NCBI GenBank assembly: GCA_025355505.1 | Contig: JANXZM010000017.1 | Location: forward strand, 62,001-126,000 | DNA: 64,000 nucleotides | Source of the DNA: Acidobacteriaceae bacterium | Lineage (GTDB): Bacteria; Acidobacteriota; Terriglobia; Terriglobales; Acidobacteriaceae | Direction of reading: 5' to 3' | In this document: positions 16,997 through 26,909 of the stretch, piece by piece | How positions within the stretch are numbered: the stretch's first letter is position 1 | Layout of the letters: the number at the start of each line of letters is the position of its first letter | The notes under the pieces: model-generated | Told to the model about the DNA's origin: nothing | The model's input: only the letters and a program-made list of their open reading frames with translations | Databases searched by the model: none | Position numbers and translations under genes: made by a program

Positions 16997-18960
16997 CGCA
17001 CTCCCATCCAGACCATGTAGGCGATCACGACAGCCCCTCCGGCTGCCACCCATCCGGCGTAGGACCGGAGATTTCCCGACTGCATATGCCGCACGGTGTC
17101 AGACACCTCTCGCGCAGCCGTGGCCGAGTTGTTCACCGTGGCGTCGATCACCCCCTGGTCGATGCCGTGCCAGAGAATCGTGGTCGAGCCGTCGATCACC
17201 GGCTTAATAAACAGGACCGCATAAAGTTCGTCCATGTAGTACTTGTGTACGACCGCTTGATAAAGGCCGCCGAGGCTGGCCGCAATGCGAGCAGGCAGTT
17301 GCGGGCGGCGGCTGTAGAGGAAATAAGCCAGCAGCCATCCGAGCCCAGCCACGCTGATGGAAATACCCATTAGCAGATATTCGATCATGCCGCCCCCGGC
17401 TTCGTGGGAGGTTTCTTGCGCGACTTCGGTCACACTCTGAAAGACCGGCGCCAGGAAATGTTCGAACCGATTACCATAGCCGACAAATCCGCCAACGCCG
17501 GACAGCACGGCAAGGATCACCAGCGGACCGAGCATCACCCAAGGGCTCTCATGCGGCTCTCCGTGCCCATGGCCGTGATCGTCGTGACCATGCGCATCAT
17601 GACCGTGCGCTTCTTGCGCCGCGGCACCGCGGTACTCGCCGCCGAATGTCATGTACATCAGCCGGAACATATAGAACGAAGTGATGAACGCGGTAACCAC
17701 GCCGATCAGCCAATACACTGGGCTTGCGCCATAGGCTTTCCAAAGTATCTCGTCTTTGGACCAGAAGCCGGCGAACGGCGGAATGCCCGCGATGGCAAGC
17801 GTCGCAATCCCCATCGTCGCGAACGTCCAGGGCATATACGCCCGCAGCCCGCCCATTTTTCGCATGTCCTGCTCGCCGCTGACGCCGTGAATTACCGAAC
17901 CTGCCGCCAGGAACAACAGCCCCTTGAAGAACGCGTGCGTCATCAGGTGGAAAATGCCTGCTGAGAATGCTCCCACGCCACAGGCCATGAACATATAGCC
18001 AAGCTGCGAGACGGTGGAATAAGCCAAGACTTTCTTGATGTCAGTCTGCGCAATGCCGATGGTCGCCGCAAATAGAGCGGTGAGCGTTCCAATGATCGCG
18101 ACCGCCGTCATCGCCATCGGTGCGCGCTCGAAGATCACAGACGACCGCGCCACCATATAAACGCCCGCCGTTACCATGGTCGCCGCATGGATCAACGCGG
18201 AAACTGGAGTGGGGCCTTCCATGGCGTCCGGCAACCAGACATAAAGAGGAATCTGCGCCGACTTGCCGGCCGCACCGACCATCAACAGCAAACCGATCGC
18301 CGTGAGCAGTCCAGCTCCCGTAGTCTCCGGCGACAGCGGCCGCACCGCCGCAAAGACTTGCGTAAAGTCCAGCGATCCAAAATGTTTGATGAGCAGGAAA
18401 AGGGCGATCAGGAATCCAAAGTCACCGATTCGGTTGACGATAAACGCTTTCTTGCCGGCCGCCGCCGCCGAGTCTTTTGTGAACCAGAAACCAATCAGCA
18501 GGTACGACGCCAGGCCCACGCCCTCCCAGCCGATGAACATGATCAGATAGTTCTTCGCCAGCACCAGCGTCAGCATGAAGAACATGAACAGGTTCATGTA
18601 TGACATGAAGCGGTAGTACCCGTCGTCGTTCCACATGTAGCCGACCGAGTAGATATGAATGAGGAAGCCGACGCCGGTGACCACCAGCAGCATGACCAGC
18701 GACAACTGATCGAGATAGAAACTGAAGTCAACTTGAAAGCTTCCGGAGCGAATCCAGTGTGCGAGGTCGCAATAATAAGGAGCCGACGCCGAAGAAAAGC
18801 CCGCAGCCAAGCCCAACGCCATGGCAAAGGCGGAGCCACAGAAGACGAGTGCGATCGCCGATATTACATACTTCGACGACCGTCGGCCAAAGCAACCGTT
18901 AATCGCCGCCCCGGCGAGCGGAAGCAGCGGGACGAGCCAGAGATAAGGATGTGGCGTCAT
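16993..18960 (-). CDS. nuoL: NADH-quinone oxidoreductase subunit L
   Basis: A 655-residue, most distal antiporter-like subunit of the complex I membrane arm, with the long C-terminal lateral helix. Recognisable segments: [35 protein letters not shown] and [20 protein letters not shown] histidine-rich loop ([20 protein letters not shown], about residues 468-487) in the C-terminal half is unusual compared with enterobacterial NuoL and could bind metal, though such His-rich insertions occur in many bacteria. Overlaps nuoK by four bases. Confidence 0.96.
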   Translation of the reverse strand: MTPHPYLWLVPLLPLAGAAINGCFGRRSSKYVISAIALVFCGSAFAMALGLAAGFSSASAPYYCDLAHWIRSGSFQVDFSFYLDQLSLVMLLVVTGVGFLIHIYSVGYMWNDDGYYRFMSYMNLFMFFMLTLVLAKNYLIMFIGWEGVGLASYLLIGFWFTKDSAAAAGKKAFIVNRIGDFGFLIALFLLIKHFGSLDFTQVFAAVRPLSPETTGAGLLTAIGLLLMVGAAGKSAQIPLYVWLPDAMEGPTPVSALIHAATMVTAGVYMVARSSVIFERAPMAMTAVAIIGTLTALFAATIGIAQTDIKKVLAYSTVSQLGYMFMACGVGAFSAGIFHLMTHAFFKGLLFLAAGSVIHGVSGEQDMRKMGGLRAYMPWTFATMGIATLAIAGIPPFAGFWSKDEILWKAYGASPVYWLIGVVTAFITSFYMFRLMYMTFGGEYRGAAAQEAHGHDAHGHDDHGHGHGEPHESPWVMLGPLVILAVLSGVGGFVGYGNRFEHFLAPVFQSVTEVAQETSHEAGGGMIEYLLMGISISVAGLGWLLAYFLYSRRPQLPARIAASLGGLYQAVVHKYYMDELYAVLFIKPVIDGSTTILWHGIDQGVIDATVNNSATAAREVSDTVRHMQSGNLRSYAGWVAAGGAVVIAYMVWMGVR

Positions 18961-19259
18961 AGCTTGAGCAGGTTCACCTGGTCCACATTCAAAGTTTCAC
19001 GCGTGCGATACACGGCAATGATGATCGCCAGGCCGACCGCAGCCTCGGCGGCGGCCACTACCATCACGAAGAAGACGAAGACCTGACCGCTGAGCGCGTG
19101 CCAGTGCGCAGCGAAGGCGACGAACGAAAGGTTCACGCCGTTGAGCATCAACTCGATCGACATGAAAATCGTGATGATGTTGCGCTTGATCAGGAATCCG
19201 AGCACGCCACACACAAACAGGATTCCGCTCAACACCAGATAGTAGGAGAGAGGGACCAT
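18957..19259 (-). CDS. nuoK: NADH-quinone oxidoreductase subunit K
   Basis: A 100-residue, three-helix complex I subunit with the conserved membrane glutamates in [13 protein letters not shown] and [11 protein letters not shown], which line the proton channel. The ATG at 19259 shares one base with the nuoJ stop (TGATG); a GTG one codon earlier is the only alternative. Overlaps nuoL at its 3' end. Confidence 0.95.
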   Translation of the reverse strand: MVPLSYYLVLSGILFVCGVLGFLIKRNIITIFMSIELMLNGVNLSFVAFAAHWHALSGQVFVFFVMVVAAAEAAVGLAIIIAVYRTRETLNVDQVNLLKL

Positions 19260-19786
19260 CACGCGTCCTTTCTCGGGCCACGGGCCACGGCTTCGGGCTT
19301 GCTTGCGAGCACCACCGCGCCCATGATGGCGATCAGGATCAGCACCGACGTGATTTCAAAGGGCAGCAGAAAATCGTGGAACAGAAGCCGGGCAATATCC
19401 TTGGGAGCGCCCCATAGCGCACCGATCGACACCGACCGCGTTGTGGACGACCGTCCAAGCAGGGTCCAGGCGACGAGCACCGCGCCGATCGTTACTCCGG
19501 GAACGCCGAGCAGAGTCGCCACTCGGCTGCCTTTGGTGCGCTCTTCTTTGCCGGCGTTCAGCAGCATAATGGTAATCAGGAACAGCACCATGATCGCGCC
19601 CGCGTAGACGATCACTTGCACCGCGGCGACAAATTCCGCGCCTAACAGCAGATACTCAGCGGCGAGCGAGGCCATCACCACCACCAGCGACAGCGCGCTG
19701 TTGATGGGATGGCTCTGCACCAGCAGGTTCACTGCCCCCGCCACGCAGATTGCTCCGAAAAATAAAAATAAAATCAGATGAAGCAT
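19259..19786 (-). CDS. nuoJ: NADH-quinone oxidoreductase subunit J
   Basis: A 175-residue, five-helix membrane subunit of complex I. The segment [30 protein letters not shown] contains the pi-bulge helix 3 with the Tyr typical of NuoJ. It begins 24 bases after the nuoH stop. In most 14-gene operons nuoI lies between nuoH and nuoJ; here there is no room for it. Confidence 0.95.
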   Translation of the reverse strand: MLHLILFLFFGAICVAGAVNLLVQSHPINSALSLVVVMASLAAEYLLLGAEFVAAVQVIVYAGAIMVLFLITIMLLNAGKEERTKGSRVATLLGVPGVTIGAVLVAWTLLGRSSTTRSVSIGALWGAPKDIARLLFHDFLLPFEITSVLILIAIMGAVVLASKPEAVARGPRKDA

Positions 19787-19810
19787 TTTTGCGTTAGTTC
19801 CCGGTAAAGC

Positions 19811-20866
19811 TCAAAATGTACCTGGGTACTGAGCTCTGAGCGCTACAGCCAGCGCCGTAACCACAATGTTCGCAATCGCCAGGGGCAGCAGGAACTTCCA
19901 CCCAAATGCCATGAGCTGATCATAGCGAAAGCGGGGCAAGGTCCAGCGCACCCAGACGTACAGAAACATAAAAAAGAAAACTTTCAGGCAGAACCAGAAC
20001 ACCGGCATCACCGCTTGCAGGATGGGCGGACCAAAGATTGGCCCGTGCCATCCGCCCAGAAACAGCAGCGTGGCCAGGCAGGCGACCGTCACCATGTTGG
20101 CGTACTCGGCCATAAAAAACATCGCGAATTTCATCGCGCTGTACTCAGTGTGATACCCGGCCACCAATTCCGACTCAGCTTCCGGCAGATCGAAAGGCGT
20201 GCGATTCGTCTCCGCATATGCGGAAATCATGTAGATGAAAAATGCCAGCGTCTGCCCGTGAAAAATATTCCAGCGCGGAATGAAATGCCAAAACACTCCA
20301 CCCTGCGCATCCACAATGTCGCGCAGGCTGAGGCTTCCCGCCATGATCACCACTCCCACCAGAGACAGGCCAAGCGAAACTTCATAGCTGATCATCTGGG
20401 CGCTGGCGCGTAGTCCGCCGAGCAGCGAGTACTTGCTGTTCGACGACCATCCGGCAAGCGCCACGCCGTACACGCCCATCGAAGTAATGCCGAGGACAAC
20501 CAGCAGCCCGATGTTTAAGTCCGTAATTTGGAGGTACGTGCCCCAGTGGCCGACGTTAACCCAGGTGCCAAACGGGATCACGGAAATCGATGTAATGGCG
20601 AAAACCACGGCAATGATTGGCGCCGCGATGTAGAGCGGTTTGTAGACATGCGGCTGGGTCAAATCTTCTTTGAAGATGAACTTGACGCCGTCGGCGAGCG
20701 GTTGCAGCAGGCCGAAAGGTCCGACCCGCGTGGGGCCCCAGCGGTTCTGGATGCGCGCCGACACCTTGCGCTCCAGCCAGACGCTGTACGCCACCGCCGT
20801 CAGCAGAATACCGACGACGGCAACCGACTTAATGATCGAAATGATGACGAACGTCGTTATGCTCAA
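19811..20866 (-). CDS. nuoH: NADH-quinone oxidoreductase subunit H
   Basis: A 351-residue, eight-helix subunit at the junction of the two arms of complex I, forming much of the quinone chamber. Motifs: LERKVSARIQNRWGPTRVGP, the RTPFDLPEAESELVAGYHTEYSAMKFA loop with charged residues near the quinone site (about 210-236) and the YVWVRWTLPRFRYDQLMAFGWK C-terminal signature. It stands 79 bases after nuoG, one of the few sizeable gaps in the operon; that gap holds a short repeat. Confidence 0.96.
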   Translation of the reverse strand: MSITTFVIISIIKSVAVVGILLTAVAYSVWLERKVSARIQNRWGPTRVGPFGLLQPLADGVKFIFKEDLTQPHVYKPLYIAAPIIAVVFAITSISVIPFGTWVNVGHWGTYLQITDLNIGLLVVLGITSMGVYGVALAGWSSNSKYSLLGGLRASAQMISYEVSLGLSLVGVVIMAGSLSLRDIVDAQGGVFWHFIPRWNIFHGQTLAFFIYMISAYAETNRTPFDLPEAESELVAGYHTEYSAMKFAMFFMAEYANMVTVACLATLLFLGGWHGPIFGPPILQAVMPVFWFCLKVFFFMFLYVWVRWTLPRFRYDQLMAFGWKFLLPLAIANIVVTALAVALRAQYPGTF

Positions 20867-20874
20867 GTGTTATC

Positions 20875-20900
20875 GTGTGGCGCGGACACTCTTGTGCGCG
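20875..20900. repeat. GTGTGGCGCGGACACT-type intergenic repeat, copy 1
   Basis: The core GTGTGGCGCGGACACTC with a following TGTGCGCG recurs almost identically at 36969-36994. It lies in the nuoG-nuoH gap, inside the operon, just before the nuoH ATG. Confidence 0.6.
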
Positions 20901-20945
20901 TGCTTTTGATCTTTAGCTGTTGACCGCCCTGGTTGCTGCTTTGCA

Positions 20946-23312
20946 TCAGTCCGCCGCCACTTCCGGCACTGCGGATTTATTTTCGTAAACCGAATTCAAA
21001 GTCTTGGAATATCTCCCGAGCGTTCCCGAGCTAAAGAGGTTATCGTTCGCCGGAACGATCAACACCGGGTCCTGAAACGAACTCGCGCCGCTCGCGGCAA
21101 TCTCAAGATGCTGATCGTTGCCAGCCAGCAGATTGACCCGCGAAACATCGTATCCGGCAACCAGGCGCTGAATTTCGTCGAGAATCGCCATAGGGTCGAA
21201 TGGCGTCATCTTCGGTTCCAGATTGTGCGCTTCGAGCCACACCGCATGACGATCCGCCTCGCCCGATTGCGCGCCGCGTGTCTGGCCCATGTCGGAGTGC
21301 GTCCCACTCCCAAAGGGCACCAAGCCGCTCACGTCGCTGCCCATGGCGTCCGCGATGCGAACGATCATCTCGAAGTCCGGCTTGGTGTTCGAGACTTCGC
21401 CCGCTTTCTTCACCAGTTGCAGATCGCCGCAGGTGTTCGTATAAGTACCCGTTTTTTCGTATGCATTCGCTGCGGGCAACACCACGTCGGCGATGTTCGC
21501 GGTCTCGGTCAGGAACATGTCCTGCACCACAACGAAACTCTTTGACAGCACAAAGGGATCAATGCCGAGACGGCCGACTGGATTGGAGCCGACAACGTAA
21601 AGCGCTTTCAGTGTGCCAGCCTTCGCTGCGTCCATCATCTCCAGCAGGCTAAGGCCCTTTTCGGTCGGCAGATTGCCCCATTCTTTTTGGAACTTGTCTG
21701 CGGGGGTGACCGGCTCATATCCCGGCAAAAGATCGGGATAGATTCCCATCTCGCTGGCTCCACGCGAATTTGAGTAATCGCCGAGACAGATGAGCTTCGC
21801 TCCGGTCAAAGTTGAAGCAAAGCCCGCCAACTTTTCGATGTCCTGTGCGCGCAATTCAGAACCAAAGGCGATAACCATGTTCTGTTCGGCGCGGATGGTC
21901 TCGCGCAGTGCGATCCAGGCATCGCGCGTCAGACCGTCGGCAATTTTGGAATCGGCAAGCGAATCGAGCAGGGAATCGTCGCCGGCGAGAAATGCGACCG
22001 CTTTCGCTTCCGCCCCCGCCGGTACCAGCCCGAATCCCGCCGCCTGCCGCCGCAACTTAATGGGCGCGGAGTTGATCACATAGAGCTTGGCCCGGCGCAA
22101 GCGGACATTCGTCCGGATCTGCCATGCCAGCAGCGGATGCTGATTGGTTGGATCGTTGCCGATCAGCAGAATTGCGGGCGCGGTCAACACATCGCGCATG
22201 GAAGCCGTCTTTCCGGGCTTGCCGTGGAGCGCCGCCGCCAAAGCAGGGTAGTCCGCCGTGCGGTGATGATCGACGTTATTAGTCTTGAGTACGACGCGCG
22301 CAAATTTCGAAAGAAGATAATTTTCTTCGTTGGTCGTGCGATTCGATCCGATGACGCCGATCGCGCCCCCGCCATCCTGATCGCGAACTTCGCGAAACCG
22401 TTTGCCGATCCGTTCAAAAGCTTCTTCCCAGGTCGCAGGCGTCAGCTTGCCGTTCTTGCGGATCAGTGGCTGCGTCAGACGCTCTTTGTGGTACGCAAAA
22501 TCGAAAGCGTATCGGCCTTTGATGCAAAGGAAATCGTTATTGATCCCGCTCTTGTCGCGATTGTCGCCGCGCACAATCTCTGTGCCCGTGTCGCACTGGC
22601 GAACGCCCAGCGTCGTTTTGCACCCGTCTCCGCAGTGGGTGCAGATCGTGCTCACGTGGTTCATCTCCCATGGCCGCGTCTTATAACGATAAGCCCCGGA
22701 GGTGAGCGCACCGACCGGGCAGATGTCGATACACATGCCGCATTCTTCGCAATCAAGATGATCTTCCTGGTTGGGCGCGATGATCGAACTCACGCCGCGG
22801 TTCTGCACGCCCAGCGCCCAAACGTCCATGCCTTCGCCGCAAACACGCACGCAGCGGTAGCACAGGATGCAGCGCGGACGGTCGAAATAAACCACCGGAG
22901 ACCACTGCTGTTCTTCCTTATGATTCTTGGCCTCCATGAACTTCGATTCGGCGGCGCCATAAGAGAACGCCATGTCCTGCAATTCGCATTCGCCGCCGGC
23001 GTCGCACACCGGGCAATCCAGCGGATGGTTGCCAAGCAGCAACTCGACCATCGCCTTGCGGGCCTGACGCACCTCATCGCTGTCAGTTGCAACGATCATG
23101 CCCTCGGTCACCGTCGTCGTACAGGCGGTCTGAAGCTTGGGCATCTTCTCGACCTTAACAACGCACATGCGGCAAGCGCCCTGCAACGAAAGCCCCGGGT
23201 AGTAGCAAAAAGAGGGTACTTCAATGCCCACGTTCTTGCAGGCTTCGATCAGCAGCGCCCCAGCGGGCGCCGTGATCTTTTTTCCATCGACAATGAGATT
23301 TACGTCAGCCAT
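20946..23312 (-). CDS. nuoG: NADH-quinone oxidoreductase subunit G
   Basis: A 788-residue peripheral-arm subunit carrying most of the electron wire. The N-terminal 2Fe-2S domain has C36, the GACRMC pair and C64 region; next come HPLDCPVCDAGGECELQD, with ligands of the N5-type cluster, and RCILCYRCVRVC with CEECGMCIDICPVGAL for two further 4Fe-4S clusters. TICTHCGDGCKT opens the molybdopterin-oxidoreductase-like part, as in NuoG forms with the extra N7-like site. The C-terminal half is degenerate relative to formate dehydrogenases. It begins 14 bases after nuoF. Confidence 0.95.
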   Translation of the reverse strand: MADVNLIVDGKKITAPAGALLIEACKNVGIEVPSFCYYPGLSLQGACRMCVVKVEKMPKLQTACTTTVTEGMIVATDSDEVRQARKAMVELLLGNHPLDCPVCDAGGECELQDMAFSYGAAESKFMEAKNHKEEQQWSPVVYFDRPRCILCYRCVRVCGEGMDVWALGVQNRGVSSIIAPNQEDHLDCEECGMCIDICPVGALTSGAYRYKTRPWEMNHVSTICTHCGDGCKTTLGVRQCDTGTEIVRGDNRDKSGINNDFLCIKGRYAFDFAYHKERLTQPLIRKNGKLTPATWEEAFERIGKRFREVRDQDGGGAIGVIGSNRTTNEENYLLSKFARVVLKTNNVDHHRTADYPALAAALHGKPGKTASMRDVLTAPAILLIGNDPTNQHPLLAWQIRTNVRLRRAKLYVINSAPIKLRRQAAGFGLVPAGAEAKAVAFLAGDDSLLDSLADSKIADGLTRDAWIALRETIRAEQNMVIAFGSELRAQDIEKLAGFASTLTGAKLICLGDYSNSRGASEMGIYPDLLPGYEPVTPADKFQKEWGNLPTEKGLSLLEMMDAAKAGTLKALYVVGSNPVGRLGIDPFVLSKSFVVVQDMFLTETANIADVVLPAANAYEKTGTYTNTCGDLQLVKKAGEVSNTKPDFEMIVRIADAMGSDVSGLVPFGSGTHSDMGQTRGAQSGEADRHAVWLEAHNLEPKMTPFDPMAILDEIQRLVAGYDVSRVNLLAGNDQHLEIAASGASSFQDPVLIVPANDNLFSSGTLGRYSKTLNSVYENKSAVPEVAAD

Positions 23313-23326
23313 GATTTCGATTCTGT

Positions 23327-24640
23327 CTACGCCATCACCGGTTCGACCACACCCGCTTTTTCAAACGGGCATGGCTTGCCATCCAAGTGATCTTCAAATT
23401 CTTTTCTAAACTTCTTCACAAACGCCATGGTGGGCATTGCCGCCGCATCTCCAAGCGGACAGAAAGTTTTGCCCAACATGTTTTCCGCAAGGTAATAAAT
23501 GTTGTCGATATCTTTCTTCAGCCCTGCGCCGGCGTGGAAGCGCGTCAGCGTTTTCTTCAGCCAGTCGGTACCTTCCCGGCACGGGATGCACCAGCCGCAG
23601 CTTTCATGCTGATAGAACTTGATGGTGCGCAGCGCAAACTTCACAATGCAGGTCGTATCGTCAAGCACCACCACGCCGCCGGATCCAAGCATCGAACCCG
23701 CTTTGGCCACCGAGTCAAAATCCATCGCAACGTCAATCTCTTCGGGCAACAGCACTGGCGTTGACGATCCGCCCGGAACCACAGCCTTCAAACTGCGTCC
23801 GTTGGGAATGCCGCCGCCGACCTCATAGATCATCTTCTTGAGGTTATAGCCCATCGGAAGTTCGTAAACGCCCGGCTTGTTGAGATGTCCAGCCAGGCAG
23901 AACAGGCGCGTTCCGCCATTCTTCGGCGTGCCCAGTTTCGCGTACCAATCCGCACCGCCCAAAATGATGTGTGGCACCGCAGCGAGCGTCTCCGCATTGT
24001 TAATGACCGTCGGCCCACCCCACAGGCCCACCACCGCAGGGAAGGGTGGACGGATGCGCGGAATGCCGCGCTTGCCTTCGAGCGACTCCATCAGCGCCGA
24101 TTCTTCGCCGACTTCGTAAGCGCCCGCTCCGCCATGCCAATAAATATCGAGATCGTATCCGCTGCCAAAGATGTTCTTGCCGAGAAAGCCCTTGGCATAG
24201 GCATCTTTAATCGCCTTCTGCATGATCACCAACAGGTAGCGATACTCGCCTCGGATGTAGATGTACCCGGTATGAGAACCGACCGCGAGCGCGGCGATCA
24301 TGGCACCTTCAATCACCGAGTGCGGATCGTGTTCAAAAATCAGGCGATCTTTGCAAGTGCCGGGCTCGCTCTCATCCCCGTTGCAGAGCACGTACTTTGG
24401 CTTGGCCGACTGCTTCGGGACAAACGACCACTTCATCCCCGTACTGAATCCGGCGCCGCCACGTCCGCGCAAGCCGGAGTTCTTCACCTCGTTGATCAGC
24501 GCGTCCGCGCCCATGCCCAAAGCCTTTTGCACGGCTTTATAGCCGTCCAGTTGGAGATAGCGATCGATATCCGTCGCACCCTGTCCAAAGCGCTTCGAGA
24601 TAACGCGGACCTCGTCGGGATGGGAAACTAGAGATGCCAT
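23327..24640 (-). CDS. nuoF: NADH-quinone oxidoreductase subunit F
   Basis: A 437-residue NADH dehydrogenase subunit binding FMN and cluster N3. Features: GLRGRGGAGFSTGMKWSF (FMN/NADH-binding glycine-rich loop), CNGDESEPGTCKDR, GAGAYEVGEESALMESLEGKRG, and the 4Fe-4S ligands in ESCGWCIPCREGT with the later TFCPLGDAA cysteine. It is the entry point for electrons from NADH. It stands 68 bases after nuoE, a gap filled by an inverted repeat. Confidence 0.96.
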   Translation of the reverse strand: MASLVSHPDEVRVISKRFGQGATDIDRYLQLDGYKAVQKALGMGADALINEVKNSGLRGRGGAGFSTGMKWSFVPKQSAKPKYVLCNGDESEPGTCKDRLIFEHDPHSVIEGAMIAALAVGSHTGYIYIRGEYRYLLVIMQKAIKDAYAKGFLGKNIFGSGYDLDIYWHGGAGAYEVGEESALMESLEGKRGIPRIRPPFPAVVGLWGGPTVINNAETLAAVPHIILGGADWYAKLGTPKNGGTRLFCLAGHLNKPGVYELPMGYNLKKMIYEVGGGIPNGRSLKAVVPGGSSTPVLLPEEIDVAMDFDSVAKAGSMLGSGGVVVLDDTTCIVKFALRTIKFYQHESCGWCIPCREGTDWLKKTLTRFHAGAGLKKDIDNIYYLAENMLGKTFCPLGDAAAMPTMAFVKKFRKEFEDHLDGKPCPFEKAGVVEPVMA

Positions 24641-24652
24641 TTTGTGATTTAG

Positions 24653-24690
24653 TCATTGAGTCATTGCCGAATAATTCAATGACTCAATGA
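24653..24690. repeat. inverted repeat TCATTGAGTCATTG/CAATGACTCAATGA
   Basis: Perfect 14-base arms at 24653-24666 and 24677-24690, 10-base loop. It lies between nuoE and nuoF inside the operon. It can form a hairpin in the mRNA but has no T-run, so it is not a typical terminator. Confidence 0.8.
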
Positions 24691-24708
24691 ATCAGTGGTT
24701 CAATTTCC

Positions 24709-25191
24709 TTACTGTGTTCCCTTCTTCTTATAGTTGTCCAGAATCTGATCCATCTTCGTGTTCGTCAGGTTCTCATGGAAATCATAATTCACCTGCGCTG
24801 CTGGAGCCCAACTACACGCGCCGATACATTCGACCTCTTCCAGAGAGAACAAGCCGTCTTGTGTCGTGCCCTGGTGGCCGATGCCCAACTTCTTCTTGCA
24901 GTGGTCAAGCAACTCTTCGCCACCGCGGAGCATGCACGCGATATTGGTGCACACCTGCACGTTGTACTTTCCACGCGGCTTGGTCGTCAGCATCGAGTAG
25001 TAACTGATCACGTTGCGGACTTCGAGCTCGGTCAGTTCCAGACGCTGCGCCAGTTCCTGGATCACCTCATCGCTCAGACTGCCGATCTCGTCCTGGGCAT
25101 AGAGCAGCGTAGGTACCAGCGCCGAACGCTTGGTCGGATAGTGCGTCAGCATATCCGCGAACCGTGTCTCGAATTCTTCGGAGAAACGCAT
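24709..25191 (-). CDS. nuoE: NADH-quinone oxidoreductase subunit E
   Basis: A 160-residue thioredoxin-like 2Fe-2S subunit. The ligands are in VQVCTNIACML and EVECIGACSWAP, the CX4C...CX3C pattern of cluster N1a. The ATG shares one base with the nuoD stop (TAATG). Confidence 0.95.
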   Translation of the reverse strand: MRFSEEFETRFADMLTHYPTKRSALVPTLLYAQDEIGSLSDEVIQELAQRLELTELEVRNVISYYSMLTTKPRGKYNVQVCTNIACMLRGGEELLDHCKKKLGIGHQGTTQDGLFSLEEVECIGACSWAPAAQVNYDFHENLTNTKMDQILDNYKKKGTQ

Positions 25192-26408
25192 TACCGGTCT
25201 ATATCTCCAACCACCACATCAATGCTTCCAATCGCCGCCACCACATCCGCAAGCAGTTGCCCCTCGCATATTTTGGCCAGGGTTTGCAGATTCGCGTAGG
25301 ACGGTCCGCGCATGTGCACGCGATACGGCTTGGCCGTTCCGTCGCTGACGATGTAGTATCCCATCTCGCCGCGCGGCGATTCTATCGCCTGGTAAACCTC
25401 CCCCGCCGGGACCGTGAAGCCCTCGGTGATGATCTTGAAATGGTAGATAAGGGCTTCCATCTGGGTCTTCATTTTTTCGCGGTCGGGCAGCACCACCTTG
25501 GGCGCGTCGGCTTTCACTGGTCCTTCCGGCATTCCCGCCAGAGCCTGCTGCACCATGCCAATCGATTCCCGCAACTCCTGCACGCGGCACAGATATCGCG
25601 CGAATACGTCCCCTTCCGTGCGGACCGGCACGTTGAACTTGAAGTTTTCGTAGCCCGTGTAAGGAGCATCGCGGCGCAGGTCAATGTCGACACCGCTGCC
25701 GCGCAACGTAGGACCGCATGCGCCCAGAGCAATCGCGTCTGCCGCGCTCAGGTGGGCGACGCCCTTGGTTCGCATCACGAAAATCGGATTCCCGGTCAGC
25801 AAGCCTTCATATTCATCCACGTTTCCGGGAAAACGGTCGGCAAACTTCTTGACCTTCTCGAAGAATCCCAGCGGTGGCTCCAGCGCCAACCCGCCAATGC
25901 GGAAATAAGAAGTCATCATCCGCTGCCCACTGACCATCTCGAAAAAACGCAAAACGTCTTCGCGCTCCCGGAAGCAATAAAGAAAGACGGTCATCGCGCC
26001 CAGGTCCATGGCATGCGTTCCCAGCCAGACCAGGTGCGAATTGATGCGAGTCAACTCATTCATCAGAACCCGCGTCCACTGCGCTTTCGGTGGAATCTCC
26101 AGCCCCAGCAACTTCTCTACTGCCAGGCAGTAGGCGAGATTGTTCGTCATGGGGCAGAGGTAGTCGATGCGATCCGTCAGCGGCACAACTTGCTGGTAGA
26201 ACTTGGCTTCGCAAGTTTTCTCGATGCCCGTGTGCAGATAGCCGATCTCCGGCTTTAGGCGCACCACTGTCTCCCCATCAATTTCGAGCACCAACCGCAG
26301 CACCCCGTGCGTCGATGGGTGTTGCGGCCCCATGTTCAGGACCATGGTCCGGTCATCCGACGTCCGGTCCTGGCCGGGTGCAGCGACAGTTGCGGGAAAT
26401 TGCGCCAT
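25191..26408 (-). CDS. nuoD: NADH-quinone oxidoreductase subunit D
   Basis: A 405-residue subunit related to the large subunit of NiFe hydrogenases, forming the quinone-binding pocket. NMGPQHPSTHGVLRLVLEIDGE carries the quinone-contacting histidine loop, YLHTGIEK and RLLGL-like segments follow, and the C-terminus ends in VVGDIDR. It starts three bases after the nuoC stop. The subunit normally pairs with NuoB, whose gene is absent from this operon. Confidence 0.96.
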   Translation of the reverse strand: MAQFPATVAAPGQDRTSDDRTMVLNMGPQHPSTHGVLRLVLEIDGETVVRLKPEIGYLHTGIEKTCEAKFYQQVVPLTDRIDYLCPMTNNLAYCLAVEKLLGLEIPPKAQWTRVLMNELTRINSHLVWLGTHAMDLGAMTVFLYCFREREDVLRFFEMVSGQRMMTSYFRIGGLALEPPLGFFEKVKKFADRFPGNVDEYEGLLTGNPIFVMRTKGVAHLSAADAIALGACGPTLRGSGVDIDLRRDAPYTGYENFKFNVPVRTEGDVFARYLCRVQELRESIGMVQQALAGMPEGPVKADAPKVVLPDREKMKTQMEALIYHFKIITEGFTVPAGEVYQAIESPRGEMGYYIVSDGTAKPYRVHMRGPSYANLQTLAKICEGQLLADVVAAIGSIDVVVGDIDR

Positions 26409-26411
26409 GGC

Positions 26412-26909
26412 CTACCGGTAACCTTCCACCGGGTAGTCCTTCCGCAATGGATGGCCTTCCCAGTCATCGGGCATCATGATGCGTTGCAGGTTGGGATGTC
26501 CGGTGAAGCGCACGCCAAACAGATCGAACACCTCTCGCTCATAGTGGTTGGCCGCGGGCCAAACCGACGTGACCGATTCAATCGCCGGACTGGACCCGTC
26601 AAGGCGGACTTTTAAACGCACCCGCTCTTTTTTCGGAATCGAAAGCAAATGGTAAACCACCTCAAACCGCGGCTCCGATGGATGCCAATCCACGCAGGTG
26701 AGGTCGCATAAATAATTGAATGGGCAATCTGCCGAGTCGCGCAAAATGGCGCAAGTTTCGCGGATCGCGTCCTTCTCGATCCAGATCGTAAGCTCGTCGC
26801 GATCGAACTTCACCGCCTGCACCACGGAGGCGTTCCACTCCACCAGGCGACCCAACGCGGGATGCGACTTTAACTGCTCGATATCGGTGATTGGGGGAGC
26901 CAGCGGCAT
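26412..26909 (-). CDS. nuoC: NADH-quinone oxidoreductase subunit C
   Basis: A 165-residue peripheral-arm subunit with the diagnostic YLCDLTCVDWHPSEPRFEVVYHL and ERE(V)FDLFGVRFTGHPNLQRI signatures and the C-terminal HPLRKDYPVEGYR. The ATG at 26909 shares a base with the nuoA stop (TGATG), leaving no space for nuoB, which separates nuoA and nuoC in most operons. Confidence 0.95.
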   Translation of the reverse strand: MPLAPPITDIEQLKSHPALGRLVEWNASVVQAVKFDRDELTIWIEKDAIRETCAILRDSADCPFNYLCDLTCVDWHPSEPRFEVVYHLLSIPKKERVRLKVRLDGSSPAIESVTSVWPAANHYEREVFDLFGVRFTGHPNLQRIMMPDDWEGHPLRKDYPVEGYR

